Origin: a virus
Length of the DNA: 64,000 nucleotides
IMG/VR virus record: IMGVR_UViG_3300026097_000010
Coordinates: 88,483-152,482 of that record
Reading direction: 5' to 3' (one strand)
Shown: piece after piece, positions 45,359 through 55,264 of the stretch
Layout: every line of letters starts with the position of its first letter
Numbering within the stretch: position 1 is the first letter of the stretch
Translations under genes and position numbers: made by a program
Notes under the pieces: model-generated
The model's database searches: none
Told to the model about the DNA's origin: nothing
Seen by the model: the letters and a program-made list of their open reading frames with translations, nothing else

Positions 45359-46242
45359 AGATATTGGATTTTGATATAATATTCCTAAGTTATGATGAGC
45401 CGAATGCAGAAGAACATTATGCAGATTTGTGTAATAAATTACCGTGGGTACAACGTATTCACGGAGTAAAAGGATCTGATGCTGCACATAAGGCAGCAGC
45501 CGAACTAAGTGAAACTGACTGGTTTATAACAATTGATGCTGACAACATAGTTCGTCCCTCATTTTTCGACTTAGATTTAGATATGAGTGATCCGAATATA
45601 GAAGTGTATGGTTGGTGCGGACGTAATAATATTAACGGTCTTCGGTACGGAAACGGAGGCCCTAAGATCTGGAAGAAAGATTTTGTTTTAAATATGAAAA
45701 CACACGAAGCTGCCGAAACAGAAAATGCTCAAGTAGATTTTTGTTGGGAAGCTGGATATAAAAATTTTCCAGTAACCTACAGTGATAGTATAATAAATTC
45801 TACACCTTTTCAAGCATGGCGAGCAGGTTTTAGAGAAGGTGTTAAAATGACACTCAAGGACGGTATTAAAGTACCTCCTCAAGAAATACAACAACATATT
45901 TGGTGGCACAATATACATCGTCTGCGTATGTGGTCAACCGTAGGCTCTCATGTCGAAAACGGAAAATATGCGATTCTTGGAGCTCGCCAAGGAACTCATA
46001 TGACTAACTGTACTGATTGGAATCATGTGCAAGTTAGAGATTTTGAATATCTTAAGGAACTATATAAAGAAATAGTAGAACCTTTAGAAAATAATATTGA
46101 TTCGAAAATTGAACATTTAGGAAAAGAGATTAAGTACGGTCTGGGATTAGATTGGCCAGATTTTGATGCAAGACAGAGCCAATACACACTAGATTTATAT
46201 GAAGAAACACTAAACCTAGGTATAACTTATTATAATGTATGA
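45355..46242 (+). CDS. GT-A-like protein, DEPNAEEHY family
   Basis: 295 residues. It opens with a strand DIIFLSYDEPNAEEHYADL, then HGVKGSDAAHKAAAELS and WFITIDADNIV, with DAD at 61-63, the layout of a nucleotide-sugar-binding GT-A domain. The C-terminal part contains FQAWRAGFREGVKM and GARQGTHM. The same three blocks occur at the C-terminus of the next gene, so they are paralogs. Reaction and acceptor are unknown. It overlaps the next start by eight bases. Confidence 0.65.
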   Translation: MKILDFDIIFLSYDEPNAEEHYADLCNKLPWVQRIHGVKGSDAAHKAAAELSETDWFITIDADNIVRPSFFDLDLDMSDPNIEVYGWCGRNNINGLRYGNGGPKIWKKDFVLNMKTHEAAETENAQVDFCWEAGYKNFPVTYSDSIINSTPFQAWRAGFREGVKMTLKDGIKVPPQEIQQHIWWHNIHRLRMWSTVGSHVENGKYAILGARQGTHMTNCTDWNHVQVRDFEYLKELYKEIVEPLENNIDSKIEHLGKEIKYGLGLDWPDFDARQSQYTLDLYEETLNLGITYYNV

Positions 46243-47578
46243 TATATTGTTTGTTGGTAACGATGAAAAACAATTTAAACAACTGAGTAAGTGTTATCCT
46301 AACAGCCAGTGGGTAACATTCAACGACTTCGACGACCTCAAAAAACAATCATTTACAAAACATTTTTGGTTGGTTCATGATGACTATAATATAGTAGAAA
46401 CCTTTAATCTAAATTCATACAAGATCGATAAATGGGATTCTCAATACCATCATGTGTTTTTAAACGATAATGAATATGACGGATTAGTTCTATTAAATAA
46501 AACCCTAACCGTATCTACTAAGGAATTAAAACATAGATTTTATACAAACCAAAAAAAAATAGAAAAAAAAGTATCCTTGCCGAAAAAATTCGATATTTTT
46601 AGTGTTAAAAATTACGATGATTATTTAGAAATTTATAATCAGGTTGATAAAGATCTTTTTTGGATTGTGTTTGATGACTTAACCGTTGTTGAAGATTTTG
46701 ATTTTTCTTTTTATATTCCTCATCATAATTTTGCAGATCGTAAACAAAATCATATCTTTTTAAACGATAATGTTTTTGATGGAATTATACTTGCCAGTAG
46801 ATATAAGAAGATTTCTAAAAAAGAGTTCGAATACAGATTTTTAATTAGTAAAAAAGAAATTAATATAAAGGCAAGTATACCTAATCCTTTTGATATAGTT
46901 TTTATATCATATGAAGAACCTAATGCAGAAGATAATTATAAAGATCTACAACAGCGATTTCCTAACGTAAAGCGGGTACATGGTGTTAAAGGTATTCACC
47001 AAGCACACATCGCCGCAGCAAAGCTCTGTGACACCAAAATGTTTTGGGTAGTTGACGGCGATGCAAAAATTGTGGAAAATTTTAATTTTAATTACCAAGT
47101 AGCAGCATGGGATAAAAATGTAGTTCATGTTTGGCGAAGTAAAAACCCAATCAATGATCTTGTTTACGGATACGGCGGCATTAAATTACTACCAAGAGAT
47201 TTAACAATAAATATGGATACTTCAAAGCCCGACATGACTACTAGTATCAGTAGTAAATTTAAACCAGTAAACGAAATATCTAATATTACAGAATTTAATA
47301 CTGATCCATTTAATACCTGGAAGTCTGCATTTAGAGAATGTGCTAAGTTAGCTAGTAAAACCATACAAGGACAAATTGATGAAGAAACAGAACAGCGGTT
47401 ACAGGCCTGGACAACACAAGGCAGAGAACGGAGATTCGGAGATACCGCAATTCGAGGAGCAAGACTTGGTAGTGTTTTCGGTAGTACTAATAGGAATAAT
47501 CCTGCTGAGCTTGCTCTTATAAATGATTTTGATTGGCTTAAACAAGAATTTATTAAAAGTGAAGTAAATGAACAGTGA
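46235..47578 (+). CDS. Triplicated GT-A-like protein
   Basis: 447 residues built of three related segments. The motif F-W-[LIV]-V-x-x-D-x-x-[IV]-V-E occurs at 44-55, 142-153 and 270-281. Only the third copy (219-447) is full length and carries DGD at 274-276 plus the FISYEEPNAEDNY and HGVKG blocks found in the preceding gene. The first two are shortened, with VFLNDNEYDGLVL-type strands in common, and are probably non-catalytic and used for binding. The third repeat is the likely active domain. The internal duplication is seen directly; the function is inferred. Confidence 0.65.
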   Translation: MYDILFVGNDEKQFKQLSKCYPNSQWVTFNDFDDLKKQSFTKHFWLVHDDYNIVETFNLNSYKIDKWDSQYHHVFLNDNEYDGLVLLNKTLTVSTKELKHRFYTNQKKIEKKVSLPKKFDIFSVKNYDDYLEIYNQVDKDLFWIVFDDLTVVEDFDFSFYIPHHNFADRKQNHIFLNDNVFDGIILASRYKKISKKEFEYRFLISKKEINIKASIPNPFDIVFISYEEPNAEDNYKDLQQRFPNVKRVHGVKGIHQAHIAAAKLCDTKMFWVVDGDAKIVENFNFNYQVAAWDKNVVHVWRSKNPINDLVYGYGGIKLLPRDLTINMDTSKPDMTTSISSKFKPVNEISNITEFNTDPFNTWKSAFRECAKLASKTIQGQIDEETEQRLQAWTTQGRERRFGDTAIRGARLGSVFGSTNRNNPAELALINDFDWLKQEFIKSEVNEQ

Positions 47579-48947
47579 ATTAGAACAAATAAAAAACATT
47601 ATTCCTATAACAAATCAGGAAGTTAGTAATACTTTTTGCATGGCAAAGTGGCATCACACAACTATATATCTGCAAACAGGAGAGACACATAGTTGTTATC
47701 ATCCTCCCCCTCACAAAATTCCTCTAGATGAAATTCAAGAGGATCCTAGTGCGTTGCATAATACAAAAGAGAAAAAAGAACAACGTAAGCAAATGTTGCA
47801 GGGAAATAAACCAAGCGGTTGCAATTACTGTTGGAAAATTGAAGAAATGGGAGAAGACTATATTAGCGATCGTCACATAAAAACAGCTAGTATATATACT
47901 CCTGAAAGGTTGCAGGAAATAAAACAAGGCAATTTTGATTATAATATCAATCCTGAATATATTGAAATTAGTTTTTCTAACGAGTGCAATTTTAAATGCG
48001 GCTATTGTCATCCCAAAGCTAGCAGCCGATATTGGAATGAAATTAACAAATATGGTCCTTACGATGTTAGTACAGATCATAGACAGGATATTGATTGGTT
48101 TGATGTATTTCATAAAGAAGAAGAAAATCCTTATGTAGATGCTTGGTGGAAATGGTGGCCTGAAGTTAGTAAAACATTAAACATTTTACGCATTACTGGA
48201 GGAGAGCCTTTAATGCATCGGAGCACATGGGAATTGTTTGATAGATTAGACCGAGACCCTAAGCCACACATTCAAATTGAATTAAACAGTAATTTGGGAG
48301 TAAAATCTAAACTGGTTGAAAAATTAGTAGAGCGTGTTACCAAGCTTAAAACAGAAAATAAAATTCGCAGTTTTAAACTTTATACCAGCATCGATACTTG
48401 GACAACTCGTGCAGAGTATACCAGAACAGGATTAGATATAAATCTCTGGGAACGTAACTTAGATTATTACTTGTCTAATACTGGCTGGCCTGTAACATTT
48501 ATGATTACATTTAATTTGTTCAGTGTGACTAGCTTTAATTCGTTGCTTGAGAAAATTCTAGAATGGCGAAAAAAATATAATACTGATGACAACAGTACTC
48601 AATGGCAGCGTGTAAGATTCGACACTCCTCATTTAAAAGAACCTAGTATATATGATATGAATATACTTCCTAAAACAGAGTTTATGCCTTACATGCATAT
48701 GCATCTAGAGTTTATAAAAAATAATATAGATGATGATAATCGTACTAAGTTTACCTCTATTGAGTACGAAAAGTTTAAGCGTGTGGTTGATTATATGGAG
48801 AAAACAGTGTATCATGATAATAAATTACAAGAGTCAAGAAGAAATTTTTCCAGATGGTTTGATGAACACGACAAGAGAAGAGCGGTTAACAAAGAAGAAA
48901 TTTTTCCAGAAATGAAAGATTTTTTTGAATTGTGTCGCCAACAGTAG
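47568..48947 (+). CDS. Radical SAM protein 1 with N-terminal twitch/SPASM-like cysteines
   Basis: 459 residues. The [4Fe-4S]-SAM motif is C140-x3-C144-x2-C147 (CNFKCGYC), and GGEP (211-214) is the SAM-binding motif. Ahead of the core lies an auxiliary-cluster-like arrangement: FCMAKWHHT (C24), C43, then CNYC (C85, C88). Unlike its relatives here it has one rather than two cysteines in the second position. The C-terminus ends with a variant of the shared FPE motif (IFPEMKDFF). The substrate is unknown; this broad group includes peptide-modifying and sugar-modifying enzymes. It overlaps the previous gene. Confidence 0.82.
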   Translation: MNSELEQIKNIIPITNQEVSNTFCMAKWHHTTIYLQTGETHSCYHPPPHKIPLDEIQEDPSALHNTKEKKEQRKQMLQGNKPSGCNYCWKIEEMGEDYISDRHIKTASIYTPERLQEIKQGNFDYNINPEYIEISFSNECNFKCGYCHPKASSRYWNEINKYGPYDVSTDHRQDIDWFDVFHKEEENPYVDAWWKWWPEVSKTLNILRITGGEPLMHRSTWELFDRLDRDPKPHIQIELNSNLGVKSKLVEKLVERVTKLKTENKIRSFKLYTSIDTWTTRAEYTRTGLDINLWERNLDYYLSNTGWPVTFMITFNLFSVTSFNSLLEKILEWRKKYNTDDNSTQWQRVRFDTPHLKEPSIYDMNILPKTEFMPYMHMHLEFIKNNIDDDNRTKFTSIEYEKFKRVVDYMEKTVYHDNKLQESRRNFSRWFDEHDKRRAVNKEEIFPEMKDFFELCRQQ

Positions 48948-48955
48948 GAAACAAA

Positions 48956-49498
48956 ATGATATTAAAACCTTTAAAATTGGATTATAATTTTGATGTTTTT
49001 TTAAATGCAGATTATAGTGTTCATTACGGTAGTTGTATATCGTACCAAAAAAAAGAACAAAGCGATCTGCATGAAAAATTTGGTACAGGATTTCCTGATA
49101 GCTATCATGAAGATAATACCAGAATACAACAACTTTGGTGGACCGATGACCAAATCGATTATAAAGAACTTGGGAATCAACTCGGAATGAAAGTAATTAC
49201 AGTCAGTACTATTCTTCAACCTCCAGGAAATGTAGTAACCTTACATCGCGACATGTTTTTTCAAATCAATAAACAATATCCTAATGACAAAAGAACTAAA
49301 GTTAGAGCTAACATTTATTTAGAAGATTGGAAAGTAGGACATTTTTTACAATATACAGATGGAAAAAAATGGCATTCGCACACCGATTGGAAACAAGGAC
49401 AAGGATGGCTTTGGGATAGCGAGCCTTTGCATCTTAGTGCAAATGCCGGACTCGAGCCAAAATATACATTGCAAGTGAGCGGATTTTATAATGCATGA
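48956..49498 (+). CDS. 2OG-Fe(II) oxygenase-like protein
   Basis: 180 residues from the ATG at 48956, chosen over the GTG at 48932 because TAGGAAAC gives a ribosome site. It shows VVTLHRDMFFQI (an HxD iron-binding pair), RANIYLEDWKVGHF, WHSHTDW, and SEPLHLSANAG followed by KYTLQVSG, which supplies a second His and a basic 2-oxoglutarate-binding position. This is the order of the jelly-roll 2OG-Fe(II) oxygenase fold, near the aspartyl/asparaginyl hydroxylase type. It is the only non-radical-SAM oxidation enzyme in the operon, so it may hydroxylate the same substrate. The call rests on motif order and needs a profile search. Confidence 0.6.
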   Translation: MILKPLKLDYNFDVFLNADYSVHYGSCISYQKKEQSDLHEKFGTGFPDSYHEDNTRIQQLWWTDDQIDYKELGNQLGMKVITVSTILQPPGNVVTLHRDMFFQINKQYPNDKRTKVRANIYLEDWKVGHFLQYTDGKKWHSHTDWKQGQGWLWDSEPLHLSANAGLEPKYTLQVSGFYNA

Positions 49499-51869
49499 TA
49501 TATTAATTTTTACCACACAAAACGATATTAATTTTCATGGACCTATTACAATTAATTCATTACCTAAACATAGTTCTTTATTTTTAGAAAAATTATTTAT
49601 TGGGTTTAAAAACTTCGATCGAAATCAAATTATGAGATTTGAATTTTTTGATTCGTTTGGGGGTGATAACATTAAATTAGTGATGAATATTAATTATATT
49701 CCTTCGGATAATAACATATATGTTGATGAACACGTTCTAAATAAAATTAATAAAACAGCTAATGCTTATTTATGGATAGTATCTCCGTGGGAAGCGGTGA
49801 TTCACAGAGATAAATTAATGGAGCATATTAATAATAGTCCTATAAAAAATGAAAAGGTTATTGTCACTACTAGTAATACTGAATATGCTGGAAGTACTAT
49901 CGACGGCGTAAAATTTACCTGTATACATGATTTCTGGGAAGGACAATACAGACATCATATTAAACATTTTTCTGATGTAAGCTATATTCATCCAAACCAA
50001 AAGAAAAAAACACTAAAATCAGCATCTAAAAAATTTTTATCGTTAAATAGAAATCTTAAACATCACCGCGTGTGGACCTATTATCAGCTTTTAAACTCTC
50101 CTACATGGAACGAGAGTCACGTAAGTTATCATTTACCGAGTATTGCAAAAGAAGAAGGCATGGACTTTAAGTCTTTTGTAAACCGTGCTCTTTTAAAAAT
50201 TGATAACAAGCTTAAACGTAAAAAAGTAAATCAATTGTATAAAAACAAAACACTGGATAAATTAGATAGTACATGGATTATTAACCATAAAAATGATATT
50301 ATTCCTTATTATCATGATTCTTTATTCAGTATTGTAACAGAAAGTTTATTAGATGAACAGTTTATTACTGAAAAAACTTTTAAGCCGATGATGCACGGAC
50401 ATCCTTTTGTATTTTTAGGATCACAAAAAAACTTAGAAAGACTAAAGCTTCGAGGCTACGAAACATTCGAAGATGTATTCGGTATAGGTGCAATTGAAAC
50501 TCCTAAACAATTAGAACAATTTTTGAATCATGTTCATAAAACACCTCTAGAAGAATGGCGACAGAAAATCATCGATGTATGGGACAGAGTTGAATTTAAT
50601 TATTTTCATTTTTTAGGTTCTACACACGATTACGAATTTTTTGTTAATGAAATTAATAAAATTACAGATCAAGACAGATCTAAAGGATATTTTTGTATGG
50701 CACCTTGGGTTCATATGAGTATCTGGCAAAAAGGCGAAGCATTTCCGTGTTGTGTGTACGACTGGAGAACTCCGATTGGAAATATAAAAGATCAAGGAAT
50801 TGCTGGTGCCTGGAATAGCGAAGATATGAAAAATCTTCGACTTGAAATGTTAGCAGGCAATGCACCTAAAGGATGCGAACGATGTACTAAATTAGATAAA
50901 CAGGGAATTTATAGTTATCGTAGAAAAATTACCGAAGATTACAAACATCATCTGCCATTAGTAGATACAACTAACGAAGACGGCTCAGTCGATAAAGTTA
51001 ATCTTGCATATTTTGATATACGTTTCAGCAATCTATGCAACATGAAATGTCGTTCGTGCGGTCCGCATTTTAGTAGTAAATGGGCTGAAGATACTGTAGG
51101 CAAACCTGTAATAATACAGATAGATCATGAAGAAATGTGGGATGAGATCGAACAATATATCGATACGATTGAAGAGATATATTTTACAGGCGGCGAAAGT
51201 TTGTTTATGGATCAGCACTATAGACTTTTAGATATGATAATCGCTAATAACAAGCATCCTAAACTTGTTTATAATAGCAATGGCTCTAAATTAGAACACA
51301 AAGGTAAAAGTGTAACTGATTACTGGAAAAAAATTAAAAATAATATTGAATTTCAGGTAAGTTTAGATCAAATTGGTAAAAAAGCAGAATATACAAGGCA
51401 CGGTCAAAAATGGAGTACCATTGAAAATAATTTAAAATTTATTAGAGATAATATTCCAAATGTAGCAATTATTCCTAATCCTACAATAAGTGTTTTAAAT
51501 ATTATGGATCTAAAAGAAATTATTGAATATCTATTTGAAAATAAACTAGTAACTGAATGTAATATAAATTTAAATAATATTTTAATGACCCCAGAATGGA
51601 TGAGTATTCAAATATTACCTAAACATTTAAAACGCAAAGTCGAAGAAAATCTTAATTTATTTTTATATAACTCTCTAGATAACTACGAAATGGAGCCAGT
51701 AATTAGAAATATCTATATGGATTGTATTCCTAAAATTATAAACATAATGAATGAAAGTGACGAAAGTCACAGAATATCTGAGTTTAAACAAGAAATGCAA
51801 AAACTGGATAAAATAAGAGAAGAAAATTTCTTAGAAGTCTTTCCAGAATTGGGTGAATTATATGAATAA
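49491..51869 (+). CDS. Glycosyltransferase-like/radical SAM fusion protein (radical SAM 2)
   Basis: 792 residues. Residues 1-390 resemble a GT-B-type enzyme: FLSLNRNLKHHRVW (182-195), then SIVTESLLDEQFITEKTFKP followed by GHPFVFLG (280-310), the E-x7-EK layout of fucosyltransferase-like (GT10) domains. Residues 400-792 are a full radical SAM protein of the operon family: FCMAPWVHM (C402), PCC (C420-C421), C462 and C465, then C516-x3-C520-x2-C523 and GGES (567-570). The C-terminus has EVFPELGELYE. Fusion of a sugar-transfer-type domain and a radical enzyme argues that both act on one substrate. It overlaps both neighbours. Confidence 0.78.
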   Translation: MHDILIFTTQNDINFHGPITINSLPKHSSLFLEKLFIGFKNFDRNQIMRFEFFDSFGGDNIKLVMNINYIPSDNNIYVDEHVLNKINKTANAYLWIVSPWEAVIHRDKLMEHINNSPIKNEKVIVTTSNTEYAGSTIDGVKFTCIHDFWEGQYRHHIKHFSDVSYIHPNQKKKTLKSASKKFLSLNRNLKHHRVWTYYQLLNSPTWNESHVSYHLPSIAKEEGMDFKSFVNRALLKIDNKLKRKKVNQLYKNKTLDKLDSTWIINHKNDIIPYYHDSLFSIVTESLLDEQFITEKTFKPMMHGHPFVFLGSQKNLERLKLRGYETFEDVFGIGAIETPKQLEQFLNHVHKTPLEEWRQKIIDVWDRVEFNYFHFLGSTHDYEFFVNEINKITDQDRSKGYFCMAPWVHMSIWQKGEAFPCCVYDWRTPIGNIKDQGIAGAWNSEDMKNLRLEMLAGNAPKGCERCTKLDKQGIYSYRRKITEDYKHHLPLVDTTNEDGSVDKVNLAYFDIRFSNLCNMKCRSCGPHFSSKWAEDTVGKPVIIQIDHEEMWDEIEQYIDTIEEIYFTGGESLFMDQHYRLLDMIIANNKHPKLVYNSNGSKLEHKGKSVTDYWKKIKNNIEFQVSLDQIGKKAEYTRHGQKWSTIENNLKFIRDNIPNVAIIPNPTISVLNIMDLKEIIEYLFENKLVTECNINLNNILMTPEWMSIQILPKHLKRKVEENLNLFLYNSLDNYEMEPVIRNIYMDCIPKIINIMNESDESHRISEFKQEMQKLDKIREENFLEVFPELGELYE

Positions 51870-53058
51870 TAAACATTTTTGTATGATACCGTGGATACAT
51901 ATGCATCTTTGGCCAGCCGGTACCACGTATCCGTGTTGCATGTCCGATCCAGATCTACCAATTGGCGATACTCAAACACAAAGTTTGCAAGAAATTTGGA
52001 ACGGTGAACAACTACGAACAATACGACAAAACATGCTGGCTGATAAACCTAGCCCGGAATGCCGACGCTGTTATGAACTGGAAGAGAATAACATGTGGAC
52101 CTTGCGCAACAGTTCAAACGTTAACTTCAAACATCATTACGATAAAGTAATTGCTACTGATAAGGATGGTTATGCCGGCGAGGTTAATATGGCATATATG
52201 GATATACGCTTTTCGAACCTGTGCAATTTAAAATGTCGTTCTTGCGGTCCGCAATTTTCTTCAAGTTGGTTTGAAGATCACAAAGCCACAAACGGTGATC
52301 CGGGACATCCTAAGATATTAAAGGTTCGAGATGACATGCTTAATTTCATGGACGAATTAGAACCGCTATTAACGTCTGTAGAGCGTGTGTATTGGGCCGG
52401 CGGCGAACCGCTTATTACAGATGAGCACTATAGAATTTTAGATTTTTGGATAGCACACGGAATGCACGATGTGAAATTGGACTATACTACTAATTTTACA
52501 CAAATGCGTTTTAAAAAGAAAACAATTTTTGATTATTGGAACGCATTTAAAAATGTCCGGGTTGCGGCAAGCTTAGATGCAAACCATGCAAGAGGCGAAT
52601 ATCTTAGAAAGAACATGGATTGGTCTCAAGTTGTTCAAAACAGACGCGACATGATTGAACAATGCCCTCACGTATATTTTGAATTGACACCTACAGTAAG
52701 TGTGTATAATGTATTGAATCTTCCAGACTTTCACAAAGAATGGGTCGAAGAAGGATTATTAGAACCCGCAAATGTTAGAATTAACATTTTGCTAGATCCA
52801 ACCTACATGCGATTGCAGATACTACCTGAAAAAATAAAAGATAAAGTTCGCCGTAGATATGACGATCATATAAAATATTTGAGATCTTTCAATGGCACAG
52901 AAGAAGCAATACAAAATTATAAAAATATACTCCAGTTTTTAGAAACAGACCGAAGCGACGAAATTCTAATGTGGCAATATAAGACTGAGAAAATTGACAA
53001 GTTACGCAATGAAAAAGTGTTTGATGTTTTTCCAGAATTGGGGGATATTAATGTATAA
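51862..53058 (+). CDS. Radical SAM protein 3, N-terminal twitch/SPASM-like motif
   Basis: 398 residues from ATG 51862; a GTG at 51853 inside the upstream gene is less likely. It is closely related to the C-terminal half of the preceding fusion protein. FCMIPWIHM (C7), CC (25-26) and CRRC (C67, C70) precede C121-x3-C125-x2-C128 and GGEP (180-183). The end reads KVFDVFPELGDINV. It probably arose by duplication of the radical SAM part of its neighbour, or the neighbour by fusion to a copy of it. Substrate unknown. Confidence 0.82.
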   Translation: MNNKHFCMIPWIHMHLWPAGTTYPCCMSDPDLPIGDTQTQSLQEIWNGEQLRTIRQNMLADKPSPECRRCYELEENNMWTLRNSSNVNFKHHYDKVIATDKDGYAGEVNMAYMDIRFSNLCNLKCRSCGPQFSSSWFEDHKATNGDPGHPKILKVRDDMLNFMDELEPLLTSVERVYWAGGEPLITDEHYRILDFWIAHGMHDVKLDYTTNFTQMRFKKKTIFDYWNAFKNVRVAASLDANHARGEYLRKNMDWSQVVQNRRDMIEQCPHVYFELTPTVSVYNVLNLPDFHKEWVEEGLLEPANVRINILLDPTYMRLQILPEKIKDKVRRRYDDHIKYLRSFNGTEEAIQNYKNILQFLETDRSDEILMWQYKTEKIDKLRNEKVFDVFPELGDINV

Positions 53059-55264
53059 TAAATCTCAAAAAACATTTTTTGAGTTAGGAGATGATAATTG
53101 GACCCCACCACCAAAACCATCTGGAGTTACCGCGGAAGATAAACATGTTGCTACGTTAGAAGCAATGCAACAATATGCGAAACCACCGCAGAAGAATTTG
53201 GAAGATCTGTCTATTGAATATTCAGTAGATCGTAAAACAAAAATATCTATGGTACTGTGTCCGGAATGGGATCCTGCATTTGTTCCTTATAATATTGCAA
53301 AACTAGCAGGTGCATTAAAGTCTGCAGGATATTTTTGTAAATGCTATGACCTTAATGTGGAAAGTTATTACAAATATAATCAAGATAAACAGAATAACCT
53401 TTTAAATAATAAAATAGATTATTTTCCTTGGGATCCTATGCGAGACTGGCACTGGATCGGAGACAAATATTATAACGAACTCCATGAATACATAGAACCT
53501 ATACTTGAGGATTGTGCTCAAAAAATTGTATATGAAGACGAAGCCGATGTTGTAGGATTTACTTTGTATTATTGTAATGAAGAACCTAGTAAATGGCTAG
53601 CAAATAGAATTAAGGAATTAAATCCTAAAATCAAAATAGTTGTAGGAGGACCTCATACTCACTCCAGTCATTATTATGGTGATAAAATTTTTGACATAGT
53701 AGTAAATGGCGAAGGCGAAAAATCTTTGCTGTCAATTTTAGAAAGGTTAGAATCGGAAAATGAAATAATTGCAACAGATTCGCTCCCTAATACCGGAGTG
53801 CCTGTAATAAGACAGCCAGAAAAGGAGATTACTAATCTCAGCACAATGCCAAGACCTTATTACGGCGATTTTGATTTTAAAAAGTATAAGTTTCCTAACG
53901 GTGCCTTGTGTGAAATTAGCAGGGGGTGTGTTGCTAAATGTGTATTTTGTGACGAAACTCATTTTTGGAAATATAGACAGAGAACAGCAATCTCCACACT
54001 TGAAGAAATAGAACATATGTACTATGAACACGGTGTTAATGTATTTTGGTTCATAGACAGTTTGGTTAACGGCAATCTAAACGAACTTAGAGCATTTGTT
54101 AAAGGAGTTGCCGCAAAGGGATTGGAAATTAACTGGACTGGATATGCAAGATGCAATGGTAAAATGGATCTTGAATACTTTAAAGATCTAAAAGCAGGCG
54201 GGTGCTCTCTTTTAAATTATGGAATTGAAAGCGGAAGTCAGAAAGTTTTAGACGACATGGATAAAAAAGTCACTGTAGAAGAAATGGAGCAAAACTTCAT
54301 TGACGGCGAGAAAGTTGGCATAGGTGCAATGACAAACTGGATTGTGGGATTTCCAAGTGAAGGCCCAAAAGAATTTGAAGATACCTTAACTTTTCTTTGG
54401 AGGATTAAAGATAAAAAACTAGAAGCGATCGCCCAAGGTCCGGGATTCAATGTCGGAGTAGATACTATTGTTGGACAGAATTTTGACAGATTTAATTTAC
54501 AAGATCATTATTATTTTGATCATTGGATCACAAAAGATTTCAAACACAGCATCATGCATAAAATGATCAAAATGAAGTGTTTCAGTATTTTTACAGATTA
54601 TCTTCCGACAAAGTATTCGTGTGCAAAACCACACAGACCCGAGCTAGCAAAACGTCATTATAAAATACGGTTTGACAATCCTAATAAAGAAAAACAGGTT
54701 GAATATAACTATGAAGATTTTGATTATGAAATTATAAAACCTGGCCTTGGCAATTTTGCAGATAGCGTGATAAATGTAATATGGCCCTTTTTGAGAATAT
54801 TGTGGAGAACACGAGGCGGCTATCAATTGCATTTGATTTTTGATAAAGAGTTAGACAGACAAGAATGGGGAGAACGCGGCTCTGCTCCGCTGGATGCTGT
54901 TTATAATTTTATCATAGACGATTCGGGAAATTGGCAGGCAGACTTCAGTTTTGATTATCAGCAACCCAAATACACTGACTGGAACGATGAGAAAATTGAC
55001 ATGGGCAACGGCGAATACAGAATCGAACCCGACACAATGGGACCAGTGTGGAGTCTTATGGAGTTTAGTCAGCATACAAGCAATTCTGTGGTCCGTGCTA
55101 GGAAATTAGCGTGGAAAGGTGACGAATCGAAAAAACATAGAGATCCGCACAATGCGTTTGATATAGAGGAGTTTATTCGTAAAAAAGAATTTTTTCACAA
55201 AAATAGAGATTTAGATCTCAGTTTCAGTTTTGATTGGCAAGGAAACGGTTCATGGAAGAAATAA
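53051..55264 (+). CDS. B12-binding-type radical SAM protein (radical SAM 4)
   Basis: 737 residues from ATG 53051; an upstream in-frame start at 52994 lies inside the previous gene. Order: a 60-residue polar N-terminus; a cobalamin-binding-type Rossmann domain (about 65-240) with KIKIVVGGPHTH and VVNGEGEKSL; then the radical SAM core with C293-x3-C297-x2-C300 (CVAKCVFC) and GIESGSQKVLDDMDK, typical of this class. A 250-residue C-terminal extension is Asp/Tyr/Trp-rich and unassigned. Class B radical SAM enzymes methylate or rearrange unactivated carbons. There is no DxHxxG motif, as in many members that bind cobalamin without a lower His ligand. Confidence 0.85.
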   Translation: MYNKSQKTFFELGDDNWTPPPKPSGVTAEDKHVATLEAMQQYAKPPQKNLEDLSIEYSVDRKTKISMVLCPEWDPAFVPYNIAKLAGALKSAGYFCKCYDLNVESYYKYNQDKQNNLLNNKIDYFPWDPMRDWHWIGDKYYNELHEYIEPILEDCAQKIVYEDEADVVGFTLYYCNEEPSKWLANRIKELNPKIKIVVGGPHTHSSHYYGDKIFDIVVNGEGEKSLLSILERLESENEIIATDSLPNTGVPVIRQPEKEITNLSTMPRPYYGDFDFKKYKFPNGALCEISRGCVAKCVFCDETHFWKYRQRTAISTLEEIEHMYYEHGVNVFWFIDSLVNGNLNELRAFVKGVAAKGLEINWTGYARCNGKMDLEYFKDLKAGGCSLLNYGIESGSQKVLDDMDKKVTVEEMEQNFIDGEKVGIGAMTNWIVGFPSEGPKEFEDTLTFLWRIKDKKLEAIAQGPGFNVGVDTIVGQNFDRFNLQDHYYFDHWITKDFKHSIMHKMIKMKCFSIFTDYLPTKYSCAKPHRPELAKRHYKIRFDNPNKEKQVEYNYEDFDYEIIKPGLGNFADSVINVIWPFLRILWRTRGGYQLHLIFDKELDRQEWGERGSAPLDAVYNFIIDDSGNWQADFSFDYQQPKYTDWNDEKIDMGNGEYRIEPDTMGPVWSLMEFSQHTSNSVVRARKLAWKGDESKKHRDPHNAFDIEEFIRKKEFFHKNRDLDLSFSFDWQGNGSWKK

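Noticed and set aside
48001-48140. Possible intron or frameshift between the radical SAM genes
   Set aside because: All junctions are explained by ordinary short overlaps and each protein has complete motifs, so no splicing or frameshift is needed.
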